Source of the DNA: Pseudobdellovibrionaceae bacterium
Lineage (GTDB): Bacteria; Bdellovibrionota; Bdellovibrionia; Bdellovibrionales; Bdellovibrionaceae
Direction: 5' to 3'
DNA: 64,000 bases
NCBI GenBank assembly: GCA_013359135.1
Contig: JABWCN010000022.1
Coordinates: 62,001-126,000 of the forward strand
Numbering within the stretch: position 1 is the first letter of the stretch; every line of letters starts with the position of its first letter. Below are positions 27,458-36,328 of the stretch, in pieces. The notes under the pieces are model-generated. The model saw only the letters and a program-made list of their open reading frames with translations, had not been told where the DNA came from and made no database searches. A program made the position numbers and the translations under genes.

Positions 27458-28492
27458 TCACTTTATTCCTAAGAGGGTTATTTTTTCAATAAATGCATCG
27501 ACATCTTTTTCCTCAGAGTCCCACGAAAGCATCAATCTGGCAGAGAAGTCATTTTCATCCCAGATATAAAAAAATTTGCATTTTCTTAGTTCTTTGATGT
27601 GCTCTCTTGGGAAAATCACAAATATGGCGTTTGACTGCACAGGAAAAAGAACTTTAATATCATTAAATTTCTTCAGTTTTTCGTGAAGATAATTTGTTAT
27701 TCTTAAAGAGTGTTTGGCAATTTCTTTGCAAAGATCATTATCAAGATAGGCTTGGAACTGAGCGGCTAAATATCTTGACTTTGAAGGAAGTTGGCCGAAT
27801 TGTTTTCTTTGAAATTTAAAATTTTTTGCTAACTGAGGATTTAAAAATATAACCATTTCGCCCATCATTAAGCCATTTTTAGTGCCACCAAAACTAAGAA
27901 CATCAATTCCAAGTTTCGTGGTCATTTCAGCAAAACTCACATCTAGATAAACACAGGCATTAACGAATCTGGCTCCATCCATGTGTACATATAATTGATT
28001 TTCTTTAGCAAAGTCTGTGATTTTTTTTATCTCATCTATGCTGTAGCAAGTTCCAAGTTCTGTTGGTTGGGTAATGCTTATGGTTTTGACTTGAGAATAG
28101 TGTTGATCACCTCTACGAATTAGGTGTTTTTTGATTTCTTCAATTTGGAGTTTACCTTGTTCGCTAAGCGTTGGGATAAGTTTGTAACCACCATGGACTT
28201 CGGGGCCACCACATTCGTCCACGTGAATATGGGCTACATCAGTACATATGACAGAGTTAAAGCTTTGGTTACAGCTTTTCAACGCTAAGATGTTAGCTGC
28301 CGTTCCATTATAAACGAAAAAACAGACAGCTTCATTGCCAAAAAGTTGCTTTACTGTTTTTTCTACATTATCAGTCCAAGGATCAAGTCCATAACTATGA
28401 GCATGTCCATGATTAGCTTCCAGAAGTGCTGCAAAAATCTTAGGATGAACGTGAGCGTGATTGTCGCTGCCAAAGCCTTTGGGAGAGAGCAT
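27458..28492 (-). CDS. PLP-dependent threonine-aldolase/beta-eliminating lyase family protein
   Basis: 344 residues, fold type I. Blocks: GFGSDNHAHVHPKIFAALLE (family SDN start), HSYGLDPWTDNVEKTVKQLF, VYNGTAANILALKS, HIHVDECGGPEVHGGYKL, the PLP Asp in LYVHMDGARFVNA, and the lysine region VLSFGGTKNGLMMGEMVIF with PLP-binding Lys in TKNG. By family it should cleave L-threonine or L-allo-threonine to glycine and acetaldehyde. Its start overlaps the stop of the arginase-family gene (TAATG), and it is followed by tryptophan dioxygenase, so a role in tryptophan or kynurenine side-chain cleavage is possible but unproven. Confidence 0.85.
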   Translation of the reverse strand: MLSPKGFGSDNHAHVHPKIFAALLEANHGHAHSYGLDPWTDNVEKTVKQLFGNEAVCFFVYNGTAANILALKSCNQSFNSVICTDVAHIHVDECGGPEVHGGYKLIPTLSEQGKLQIEEIKKHLIRRGDQHYSQVKTISITQPTELGTCYSIDEIKKITDFAKENQLYVHMDGARFVNACVYLDVSFAEMTTKLGIDVLSFGGTKNGLMMGEMVIFLNPQLAKNFKFQRKQFGQLPSKSRYLAAQFQAYLDNDLCKEIAKHSLRITNYLHEKLKKFNDIKVLFPVQSNAIFVIFPREHIKELRKCKFFYIWDENDFSARLMLSWDSEEKDVDAFIEKITLLGIK

Positions 28493-29520
28493 TAGTTGTG
28501 TCCTTTGATTCCAGCGTGTTCTAGATAGTAATGTAGATAACGGTTCAGGAACAAGGCGGCTGCTCTTTGGGTGTTACCATTAACATCTAAAGGTGGTGAA
28601 ACTTCATAAATTCCAAGATGTTTCCAGAATCGAAACTGACTTAATATATCAAATCCAGAATTGAGCTCTTGAAAACTTAAACCACTTGGCCAAGATTGTG
28701 AGCAGCCCGGTGCTTCAGCCGCAGACATAACATCTATATCTAGACTAACAAATACCGACTGATCCTGATGATGTTTGAAAATTTCTGATAAATGGTAATT
28801 TAGAGAATGTTTTCTAATATCATTTAAGGAAATAATTTTACCTTTATGATTTTCAACAAAGTGAGCATGGTAGACAGAATTGCAGTGAGTTTGAATGCCA
28901 ATTTCATAGAAGTCAATTTTTCCATGAAACTCCTTGAGAATTTTATAAAAAGGAGTTCCTGAATTAATATTGCTACTATCGTCTCTTACATCCAAATGTG
29001 CATCAAAATTGAGGATAAGTGGTTTTTGGTGAGGGTGTTTTAAAAGCTCTGAAGTTATAAAACCCCAGGCGTCAGGATAGCCGTAATCATGGCCACCACC
29101 CAAGGAAGCAACAAAACTTTTTTTATCGTGAAGATATTGGATAAGTTCTTTTAAATTTTCCTGTGTTGAAAGCAGGTCAGGTAAGCTTTCTTGTGAAAAA
29201 TTACCTAGATCTTGAAAATATGACTCCGAGTCTTGTGGAGCATAAGGATATGTTAACCTATAGAAGTAGTTTCTTATCCCTTGTGGGGCAACAGCAGCAC
29301 CTAATCTGCCGCCATTATTTTTAATGCCGCGATCATCTTGGTAACCTATAAGGGTAAAGGAATTACTTTTAAGAGCGATCCAATCAGAAACTGTTTTGAA
29401 GATATCGCCAAGCCTAGGATCTAAAGTGTCATTCTTAGAGAAGAGTAGGTCCTTGGAAATTGGTTTTATCAGTGGAAGAAGTTGATTAGATTTAAGTGAT
29501 AACTCTTTTGAAAGCATCAT
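28492..29520 (-). CDS. arginase-family metallohydrolase (formimidoylglutamase-like)
   Basis: 342 residues. Binuclear Mn motifs are intact: LGGGHDYGYPD, LNFDAHLDVRDD with the following NINSGTPFY, and SLDIDVMSAAEAPGCSQSWP. The G-C-S-x-x-P-x-G-L context after the last motif is closer to formimidoylglutamases (HutG) than to arginases or agmatinases, as far as I can judge by eye. No other histidine-degradation gene is nearby. In this operon, with tryptophan dioxygenase, a deformylase-like action on N-formylkynurenine is an attractive alternative. The start overlaps the preceding exported-protein gene by 4 nt; ATG at 29517 is equally possible. Confidence 0.85.
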   Translation of the reverse strand: MMLSKELSLKSNQLLPLIKPISKDLLFSKNDTLDPRLGDIFKTVSDWIALKSNSFTLIGYQDDRGIKNNGGRLGAAVAPQGIRNYFYRLTYPYAPQDSESYFQDLGNFSQESLPDLLSTQENLKELIQYLHDKKSFVASLGGGHDYGYPDAWGFITSELLKHPHQKPLILNFDAHLDVRDDSSNINSGTPFYKILKEFHGKIDFYEIGIQTHCNSVYHAHFVENHKGKIISLNDIRKHSLNYHLSEIFKHHQDQSVFVSLDIDVMSAAEAPGCSQSWPSGLSFQELNSGFDILSQFRFWKHLGIYEVSPPLDVNGNTQRAAALFLNRYLHYYLEHAGIKGHN

Positions 29521-30077
29521 TGGTTTAATTTATTCATGGAAATTTCACTAAGGAAAGCTCCTGTTTCAGTACTATAAAAACGGATCACTGCTTTACGTTC
29601 ATTCATGTAAAGATTTGAATAATAAATTTGCTTTTCGTCCGAAAGAAATAAGACCCAGCTATTGCCTGATCCTGGAGTGATTGAATAGTTCATATTTGCT
29701 TTGGGATTTTTTAAAGACATATCCTTTTGTGGAACATAAATTTGAAGATCAGTAAAGTTAGCAACGTTGAACAACCCCATGGGAGAAAGCCAAAGCCCTA
29801 CAAACTGACCTAAACCAATAAAATCGATACTTTGAACATTTAGAACTTGATTGGTATTGGCGATGCCAATACCTGAAATAAAATCGTTAGTTTTCAGCTT
29901 GTCAATTTGGGTCTTGATCTCTGCACTTTCCGCAGTGAGTGTGAACTTTAAATTATCCTTCTTTAGTATTTTTAAACCACCCTGATTTTGAATATATCCA
30001 GAGTAAGATTCAAAAGCGTGTGCTCCAATGCTTAAAGCTAACATTGAAAAAAAGAATAAATACTTCATAGGCACCAT
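29517..30077 (-). CDS. exported hypothetical protein, first gene of tryptophan dioxygenase operon
   Basis: 186 residues (183 if it starts at ATG 30068). The signal peptide is MKYLFFFSMLALSIGAHAFES, with a likely cut at AHA. The mature protein is beta-rich, with no Cys and no recognised motif (SYSGYIQNQGGLKILKK, NSWVLFLSDEKQIYYSN). Its stop overlaps the arginase-family start, so it is co-translated with cytoplasmic enzymes, an unusual mix. It is divergent from an outer-membrane barrel gene; the shared 97-bp gap should contain both promoters. Confidence 0.6.
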   Translation of the reverse strand: MVPMKYLFFFSMLALSIGAHAFESYSGYIQNQGGLKILKKDNLKFTLTAESAEIKTQIDKLKTNDFISGIGIANTNQVLNVQSIDFIGLGQFVGLWLSPMGLFNVANFTDLQIYVPQKDMSLKNPKANMNYSITPGSGNSWVLFLSDEKQIYYSNLYMNERKAVIRFYSTETGAFLSEISMNKLNQ

Positions 30078-30174
30078 GAATCATAAAGTACTCTTTGCAG
30101 TCAAAAAAAAAATAATGACGCTGTAAATATATTTTGTTTTAATTTGATCAAGTGACATTCCGCCAGGGAGATTT

Positions 30175-30711
30175 ATGAAAAAAGCCTTAATTTTAATCAC
30201 TCTAATGAGTTTAAAAGCGAATTCTGGGGCTTTTTTAACAAGTCTAGATGGCTTTTATTATGGGCAAAGTGTTGAGAATCAGGATAAAAGTAAAACCGAA
30301 ACAAGGCAGTCTTTGTTAAGTTTGAGTTTAAGCTATCTGACAAACAGTAAAATCATTTTCGGAGTGATGGGGTTTAGTGACTCTTTGGATACAGGAAGTA
30401 AGATCGAAAAAACAACGGGCGTAGCTCCTCAATTGGGCTTTCTGATAGGAACTTGGGGATTAGAGGCTTTTATGTTGTCACAAGTGGAATACCAGCCAGA
30501 CTCCACTCAACTTGGTAAATGGAAAGAGGGTAGTGGTTATCAAGTTAATTTAGTCTATTATAGCATTCAAAGTCAGGGGTTATTTTGGGGCTTTCAGTGG
30601 GTGTATAGAGTGATAGAGCTAAAAAAATATGATAATGGTTTCATTATTTCTGAAGATAAAAAAGCAATCTCTCAAACTTATCCACAAATAAAAGTGGGAT
30701 ATTTATTCTGA
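30175..30711 (+). CDS. putative outer-membrane barrel protein
   Basis: 178 residues. The start has AGGGAGA 3 nt before the ATG. A short signal (MKKALILITLMSLKANSGA) is followed by alternating strands rich in Gly, Ser and aromatic residues; the C-terminus IKVGYLF ends in Phe, typical of BAM substrates. Size fits a small 8-strand barrel. No family recognised. Stands between the tryptophan operon (divergent) and nadE. Confidence 0.55.
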   Translation: MKKALILITLMSLKANSGAFLTSLDGFYYGQSVENQDKSKTETRQSLLSLSLSYLTNSKIIFGVMGFSDSLDTGSKIEKTTGVAPQLGFLIGTWGLEAFMLSQVEYQPDSTQLGKWKEGSGYQVNLVYYSIQSQGLFWGFQWVYRVIELKKYDNGFIISEDKKAISQTYPQIKVGYLF

Positions 30712-30764
30712 TAGGAAGTTAATAAAAGACTCTTATTTTAAACAGAAAACAGAAAAGAAAATGC

Positions 30765-32798
30765 ATGAAGAATATAAAAGTAGGATGTGCAGTCGTAAAT
30801 CAAATTCCTTTGGATTGGGATGGTAATAAAACTAGAATTATTTCTTGTTTACAACTAGCCGAAAAAAAGTCAATTCAACTACTTTGTATGCCTGAACTTG
30901 CGATTTCTGGATATGGTTGTGAGGATGCTTTTTATTCACCTTTTGTGATTGAAAATAGTTTAAAGTCTTTGTTTGAAATTTTACCAATGACGAAAAACAT
31001 GGTGGTAGCTGTGGGGTTACCATTCTTTTTCAAAGGATCCTTGTTTAATGTCGTGGCCTTTATCGTAAATGGAAAAATTGAGGGCCTGGTTCCTAAAAAG
31101 TTTTTAGCTGGCGATGGAGTTCATTATGAACAACGTTGGTTTAAAGCATGGAAAGAGAATATTGTTGATGAAGTCGATGTCATTGATCCTTTAACTGAAG
31201 AATGTTTAAAAATTCCTATTGGGGATCTTTATTTTGATGTTCAAGGAGTTAAAATAGGACTTGAAATCTGTGAAGAAGCTTGGGTAGCGCAAAGAGTTGG
31301 AATTGGTTTGGCAAAAAAAAGTGTTGATATCGTTCTTAATCCAAGTGCTTCGCATTTTTCTTTTGGTAAACAAGAAATTAGAAAACGGTTTGTTGTGGAA
31401 GGATCAAGAGCTTTTAATGTAGCTTATTTGTTTACCAATCTTTTGGGAAATGAGGCAGGTCGAATTATTTTTGATGGAGGATCGCTTATTGCCACAGGTG
31501 GTAATTTAATTCATCAAGGAGAACGCTTTTCTTTTTTAGAAAGGGATGTGATTTCTTCAGTCGTGGATCTTGATGAGAATCGAGTTAAAAAAGTTCAGAA
31601 TGCCAGTTTCTCGCCAGATTTAAGTGAGCCTAAGGGTGAAAAAGTGGATGTGAGTTTTTCATGGAACTATTTGCCACCAGTCGGTGATGAAGATAAACTC
31701 AATTCAGAAGAATTCGATTCCTTAAAGAGCTGGGAGCAATCGAAGCACCATAAGGAAGAAGAGTTTTTTCGCGCAATGTGCCTGAGTCTTTTTGATTATC
31801 TTCGTAAAAGTAGATCTCATGGTTTTGTCATTTCCTTGAGTGGAGGAGTTGATTCTTCTGTGGTTAGCTTATTAGCAGCCTACTCTTTGAAGCAAGCCAT
31901 ACATCAGTTGGGCCCTAGTGAGTTTAAAAAGCAGTTGAGTTACTTAAAAAGGGCTGATCGACTTTTCAATTCTCAAGATTGGATTAAGAGTTTAGTGACC
32001 TGTGCTTATCAGAGCACTCAGAACTCATCTCAGGACACTTATTTAGCGGCCAAGGGATTAGCAGAAGAACTTGGTGTCACATTTTATAATTGGGATTTAG
32101 ATATGGTTCACAAGAAATATCTTGAGACCATTGAGAAAGCTTTAGCTTTAAAATTGACATGGGAACAATTTGATTTATCACTTCAAAATATTCAAGCAAG
32201 AATCAGATCACCAGGGATTTGGTTGCTAGCTAATGTAAAAAATGCTCTTTTGTTGTCAACTAGTAATCGATCAGAGGCAGCGGTTGGGTATGCGACAATG
32301 GATGGCGATACATCCGGTGGTTTGAGTCCAATTGCCGGTGTAGATAAGGCCTTTTTAAATCACTGGATTCGTTGGATGGCCCACGTCGGTCCAATAAATA
32401 TAGGGCCTTTAAAGTCTTTGTCTGCCGTTTTTAAAAATCCTCCAACAGCAGAGTTAAGGCCTTTGGATCGAGCTCAGCAGGACGAGAAGGATCTTATGCC
32501 TTATGAAATTTTAGATGACATAGAGAGAGAGTTTATCATCAAAAGAAAATCCCCAAGGGAAATTTTTTTGAGTCTATTGCCTGTTTATCAAAAAAAGTAT
32601 TCAAAAAAAGAGTTGGTACAATTTGTAGTTAAGTTTTTAAGACTATGGTCTAGAAATCAATGGAAGAGAGAACGATATGCTCCAGCATTTCATTTAGATG
32701 ATGAGTCTTTAGATCCAAAGACTTGGTGCCGTTATCCTATCCTATCCGCCGGGTTTGAAAAAGAAATTCAAAGTCTAGAAACTGAATTTGGTATTTGA
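30765..32798 (+). CDS. nadE: glutamine-dependent NAD+ synthetase
   Basis: 677 residues, the two-domain type. The N-terminal nitrilase-like glutaminase has Glu44 (MPELAISGYGCED), Lys about 111 (VPKKFLAGDG) and nucleophile Cys169 (IGLEICEEAW). The C-terminal synthetase has the pyrophosphatase loop SLSGGVDSSVVSLLAAY and STSNRSEAAVGYATMDGD. It makes NAD from deamido-NAD, ATP and glutamine-derived ammonia through an internal tunnel. ATG 30765 lies 4 nt inside another ATG in a different frame. Followed 42 nt later by a nicotinamidase-like gene, a natural pairing in NAD salvage. Confidence 0.96.
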   Translation: MKNIKVGCAVVNQIPLDWDGNKTRIISCLQLAEKKSIQLLCMPELAISGYGCEDAFYSPFVIENSLKSLFEILPMTKNMVVAVGLPFFFKGSLFNVVAFIVNGKIEGLVPKKFLAGDGVHYEQRWFKAWKENIVDEVDVIDPLTEECLKIPIGDLYFDVQGVKIGLEICEEAWVAQRVGIGLAKKSVDIVLNPSASHFSFGKQEIRKRFVVEGSRAFNVAYLFTNLLGNEAGRIIFDGGSLIATGGNLIHQGERFSFLERDVISSVVDLDENRVKKVQNASFSPDLSEPKGEKVDVSFSWNYLPPVGDEDKLNSEEFDSLKSWEQSKHHKEEEFFRAMCLSLFDYLRKSRSHGFVISLSGGVDSSVVSLLAAYSLKQAIHQLGPSEFKKQLSYLKRADRLFNSQDWIKSLVTCAYQSTQNSSQDTYLAAKGLAEELGVTFYNWDLDMVHKKYLETIEKALALKLTWEQFDLSLQNIQARIRSPGIWLLANVKNALLLSTSNRSEAAVGYATMDGDTSGGLSPIAGVDKAFLNHWIRWMAHVGPINIGPLKSLSAVFKNPPTAELRPLDRAQQDEKDLMPYEILDDIEREFIIKRKSPREIFLSLLPVYQKKYSKKELVQFVVKFLRLWSRNQWKRERYAPAFHLDDESLDPKTWCRYPILSAGFEKEIQSLETEFGI

Positions 32799-32840
32799 TT
32801 TTTTTTGTGAGTCTCTAAAAAGCCGTGCATAATTATCTTT

Positions 32841-33473
32841 GTGAAATGTTTATTATTGCATGACATTCAAAATGATTTTTTTCAATTCGGCTCTATGAAT
32901 GTTCCTAAAGAGCCTGATTATATGAATAAAATAAATCAATTAATACGGCTTATAAGTAAGAAGTTTGATGTGCTTGTATTGTCTCAGGATTACCATACGC
33001 CGCAACATCATGCTTTTGCTTCTAATAATCCGGGAAAAAAATTAGATGAAAAAATTGATTTACACAATCACAGGCAGTTTCTTTGGCCAGACCACTGTGT
33101 ACAAAATACTCCCGGTGCAGGTTTTCATCCCGCATTGGACATTCAATATGTAAATTTCGTAGTTAAAAAAGGGCTGAATCCGATGTATGATTCAGCCTCA
33201 GCGTTTTTCGATAAAAGTCGGGGAGAGAAAACACAACTTCATGACTATCTTCAATTTAAAAAAATAAATGAAATTATGATAGCTGGTTTAGCATTGGACT
33301 TGGGGATAACTCAGACAGCTCTTGATGCCAAGGAGTTAGGATATTCTGTAGAAGTAATACAAGATTTATGTCCTTCTTATAGAATTCCAAAAGACAAGGT
33401 CAAAGAGCGATGGTTCATTTTACAGACAGAAGGAATTAAGTTAATTCAACTCTCAGATCTCTTAGTAGGTTGA
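32841..33473 (+). CDS. nicotinamidase/isochorismatase-family protein lacking the catalytic cysteine
   Basis: 210 residues from GTG 32841. PncA features: Asp8 (LLLHDIQNDFF), metal ligands Asp50 and His52 (SQDYHTPQHHAF) and His85 (LWPDHCVQ), and Lys110 (VVKKGLNPMYDSASAF). In active nicotinamidases the nucleophile Cys follows in GLATDYCV; here the equivalent reads GLALDLGITQTALDA, with Gly155 (GGG codon, 33303-33305) at the Cys position. The rest of the fold is well kept and the frame is open, so it is probably expressed. It may be inactive, regulatory, or use another mechanism. Directly downstream of nadE. Confidence 0.85.
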   Translation: MKCLLLHDIQNDFFQFGSMNVPKEPDYMNKINQLIRLISKKFDVLVLSQDYHTPQHHAFASNNPGKKLDEKIDLHNHRQFLWPDHCVQNTPGAGFHPALDIQYVNFVVKKGLNPMYDSASAFFDKSRGEKTQLHDYLQFKKINEIMIAGLALDLGITQTALDAKELGYSVEVIQDLCPSYRIPKDKVKERWFILQTEGIKLIQLSDLLVG

Positions 33474-33577
33474 GTTGTTAGTACGTGCCTAAGAGGAGTT
33501 TTTATAAATCAGTTTGCCATGACGCTAATATAAGCCTAGAGTTAAAATAGTATTGTAACTACAACAAAAGGAAAAAT

Positions 33578-33787
33578 ATGAAAAGTTTAATTATGTCAGG
33601 ATTAATGGCTTTAAGTTTGATGATGTCAGCCTGTGCTCACCATAGATGTCACTGTAATCATGGTTGTAAAGATGGAGCATGCAAAGTGGAAGCAGGAAAA
33701 GCTGATGGAAAAGGTGGTTGTGAAGATTGCAAAGGACCTAAGAGTCAAGAAGCAAAACCTACTACTGAGCCTGCAAAGAAGCCTTAA
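33578..33787 (+). CDS. small His/Cys-rich lipoprotein
   Basis: 69 residues with AAAGGAAA before the ATG. The signal MKSLIMSGLMALSLMMSAC gives a lipobox Cys. It continues HHRCHCNHGCKDGACK, then GGCEDCKG, giving seven Cys after the lipid Cys-proximal site region and four His within about 40 residues, followed by a Lys/Pro/Glu tail. This density suggests metal binding (Cu, Zn or Ni) at the membrane surface; that is inference. A terminator follows at once, so it is probably monocistronic. Confidence 0.7.
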   Translation: MKSLIMSGLMALSLMMSACAHHRCHCNHGCKDGACKVEAGKADGKGGCEDCKGPKSQEAKPTTEPAKKP

Positions 33788-33809
33788 TTTAAGTTTTTAC
33801 AAATAAGTT

Positions 33810-33846
33810 TAAGGGCTTTTATAAGAATAAAAAAGCCCTTATTTTT
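33810..33846. terminator. bidirectional intrinsic terminator
   Basis: AAGGGCTTTT (33811-33820) pairs with AAAAGCCCTT (33831-33840) across a 10-nt AT-rich loop, followed by ATTTTT on the plus strand and preceded by A-rich sequence giving U's on the minus strand. It serves the lipoprotein gene and the convergent ATP-grasp gene. Confidence 0.85.
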
Positions 33847-33847
33847 A

Positions 33848-36187
33848 TCATTTGTTTTCGTCTAAAGTTTCAGTTATTAGCTGATTAATCTCTGTTTTGA
33901 TATTTGGATTAAAGGTTCCCGTTCGTAGTTTCCTTTCTAAAGAGATTACCTTTGTTTTTAAGTCGTTGTCTGAAATTTCATTTTTTTGTGCTAACTCTAT
34001 GACATCAATCATAAAAGAAAAATCAGGGCCGAGTACGCTCATAAGTGTTCTTGCTGAGTTCCAGAAATTTTGTAAAAATAGGTGTTTGTCTCCAGATAAA
34101 TAACTTTGATTTTTAATCATATTGATAGAGATTAAATAATCCTTAAGGTGAAAACTTTGGTCTGAAGTTATAAAATCAACCTGAGATTTTGGCAGAGAAC
34201 TTTTTGTGATATCAACAGGCCTTGATTTTAGCTTTGGATTGATGTCCTGAAGGGTTGAAATTAAACCATATTGCGCACCTTGCGAGGTGTTGGTGGAGAG
34301 TTTTCCTGCATCAGCAACTCTGACAAGTTTAGCTCTTGGATGTGAAATAGTATTGCCATCGAGGTCAAGATAAACGAAAATTCTACCATCATTTGCACGT
34401 GTAGCCCATTGTGTCTGATTATCAACCTTACTAGCTGCAATGATTGACATAAAGTCAGCAAGACTTTGGATGACAAATTGATTTGGATTGTTTCTTACGT
34501 TTTCAGTAACTTCTTTAACTGTTTTAGATGAGGCTGTTGGTAAAATGTAGACTCCAACGCCGCCAGATTCATCAGGAACTTTTACGATATAATTTCTTGG
34601 ATTTTTAAAAAATGAAGTTCTCTCTTCATTAGTTCGAAGCTCCTGTGGAGGGGAGACGATAGTTTTGTCTGGGTTTTGCTGCTTGTGTATAGCCTCAAGT
34701 TGAGCATCTTTGGTGACCAGTGAAAGAATCCCTTTGTGGTCAATCAACCGAGTTCCAAGGTTAGAGAGATAGACTTTGCCATGGTGAATACTTTCAATCA
34801 GCGATCTATCAGACACTTGATCGATTGGATCTGGACTGAATTGATCAAAAGAGTCGTCAAGTTTTGGTCTACCTTGGGCGTCTTTTTCAACGCCAGTGAC
34901 TGTGATTCCGTCCATAGCGTAGATGTATTTATAAGCAGTACCTGATTTTAAGTTAAGACCAAAGCGAGTGTTGAGATCTGCATTGATTTTGTGCGTTTCT
35001 GGAGTTTTGTAGCCAATGCCATCTTTGTCTTTTTGTGCTGGCGTTTGTAGAGCAAACCCCTCCTCGGCGCGAGAATAGATTGACCATACTTGTAGATAAC
35101 CTTCATAAGCTTTATCACCTACATGTTGAACTTCTTTGCCGTTAATATGGTATTTTCCATTTTTAATAGGTAGTTTTTTTGCTAATCGAACATGATAGTC
35201 TTTATCAATAAATAGATCTTTTCTGAGAGTTAAAGGCATTCCACTGAAATGGGAAATCATAGCCATATCGGGATGGGCTCCGGAATAGATTCCTACTCCT
35301 AGCTCTACAGAAATACCATCAGGGATAAAGCTTCTTCCAATATCGTCCATAACTTTTTTAAGAAGACTGAAAGCCTGATTGTCTGTGGATGACATTTTTA
35401 CTATCGCAGAATAAAGTTTTGGATCCATTCTTCTAATGGCTTCAATAATCATAGTTGTGTTTGATAGACCACTTGGAGTTCCTGCGTTGATTTCAAATAT
35501 ATGGCTAAGGTGATGTTCTAAATTACCGAATGTAGCGTCGATACCAAAGACACTTCCAAAAGGGTAGTTTTTCATTTTTGGATTATTTATAGCTTCATCA
35601 AGGTAGGGTGATGTTTTGATAGCTTCTATAATGGTATAAATTTCTTCTTGGGATAGATATTTAAGGTTATAGTCTGCGGGTTTTGCTTTGGGATTTGATG
35701 TAAAAACCTGTAAAATATGTCGCATTCGTTTGAGTACTGGTTGAATTCCTTTGATTGTAGAATTGAAATCGCTTTCTTTTATTAGAGCTGGAAGTCCATT
35801 AACTCTGACGTGAAAAGGATTTCCATCTTTTGTTTTAAAACCCATTCCCAACTCAGAACCTACTAGTCTTGTAAGTTCATTATCTATTCTAATTTGCTCG
35901 TCAGCTGTTCTTGTTGTGAGTATTTCTGATAAGGCTTCAGCTATAGGCTTTAGCGTAAGATTTCTGTCATAATATGGATTTTCTGAAGGAAGTAAGACAG
36001 ATTTATTTCCGTCGACTTTGATAGTTAAGTCATGTGGGTTTTTAACTTGGAGGAGGGATTGGGAAATACTGTAAAAAGCATGACAACTGTTTTTATTTTT
36101 GACAGAAGCATCAAGTGGGACGTTTGCCAGTAAACCCAGGAATATTGAAATGTTAAAAAAAATTATTTTAGCTTTTTTAGAGTGCAT
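33848..36187 (-). CDS. exported protein with circularly permuted ATP-grasp-like domain
   Basis: 779 residues with GAGGAG 6 nt before the ATG. The N-terminus (KKAKIIFFNISIFLGLLANVPLDAS) is a signal peptide. The body follows the circularly permuted ATP-grasp type 2 pattern: FGSVFGIDATFGN, HIFEINAGTPSGLSNTT (EiN..tPsG block), VYLSNLGTRLIDHKGILSL (Na.G..v.ddK block), NYIVKVPDESGGVGVYILP (VvK...GsGG.Gv), NQFVIQSLADF (yiaQe), and LVRVADAGKLSTNTSQGAQYG (LtRva...gs.v.NsSqGG). Such domains ligate carboxylates to amines in the cytoplasm using ATP, often beside transglutaminase-like or alpha-E proteins, which are absent here. Export to the ATP-free periplasm is hard to explain, so substrate and activity are open. 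Confidence 0.72.
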   Translation of the reverse strand: MHSKKAKIIFFNISIFLGLLANVPLDASVKNKNSCHAFYSISQSLLQVKNPHDLTIKVDGNKSVLLPSENPYYDRNLTLKPIAEALSEILTTRTADEQIRIDNELTRLVGSELGMGFKTKDGNPFHVRVNGLPALIKESDFNSTIKGIQPVLKRMRHILQVFTSNPKAKPADYNLKYLSQEEIYTIIEAIKTSPYLDEAINNPKMKNYPFGSVFGIDATFGNLEHHLSHIFEINAGTPSGLSNTTMIIEAIRRMDPKLYSAIVKMSSTDNQAFSLLKKVMDDIGRSFIPDGISVELGVGIYSGAHPDMAMISHFSGMPLTLRKDLFIDKDYHVRLAKKLPIKNGKYHINGKEVQHVGDKAYEGYLQVWSIYSRAEEGFALQTPAQKDKDGIGYKTPETHKINADLNTRFGLNLKSGTAYKYIYAMDGITVTGVEKDAQGRPKLDDSFDQFSPDPIDQVSDRSLIESIHHGKVYLSNLGTRLIDHKGILSLVTKDAQLEAIHKQQNPDKTIVSPPQELRTNEERTSFFKNPRNYIVKVPDESGGVGVYILPTASSKTVKEVTENVRNNPNQFVIQSLADFMSIIAASKVDNQTQWATRANDGRIFVYLDLDGNTISHPRAKLVRVADAGKLSTNTSQGAQYGLISTLQDINPKLKSRPVDITKSSLPKSQVDFITSDQSFHLKDYLISINMIKNQSYLSGDKHLFLQNFWNSARTLMSVLGPDFSFMIDVIELAQKNEISDNDLKTKVISLERKLRTGTFNPNIKTEINQLITETLDENK

Positions 36188-36328
36188 AGTATCTCCTCAA
36201 TAAACAGTAATGCGAAGTTCTTGCCATTCGTTTTGGGTGATAGTCTAAACCCTCTTCCTATCTTAGGTCTGTGCTAGTTTATTGTAAGAATTTAGATGAC
36301 AGACAAAAGTACTGATAGGGATGTCTCT

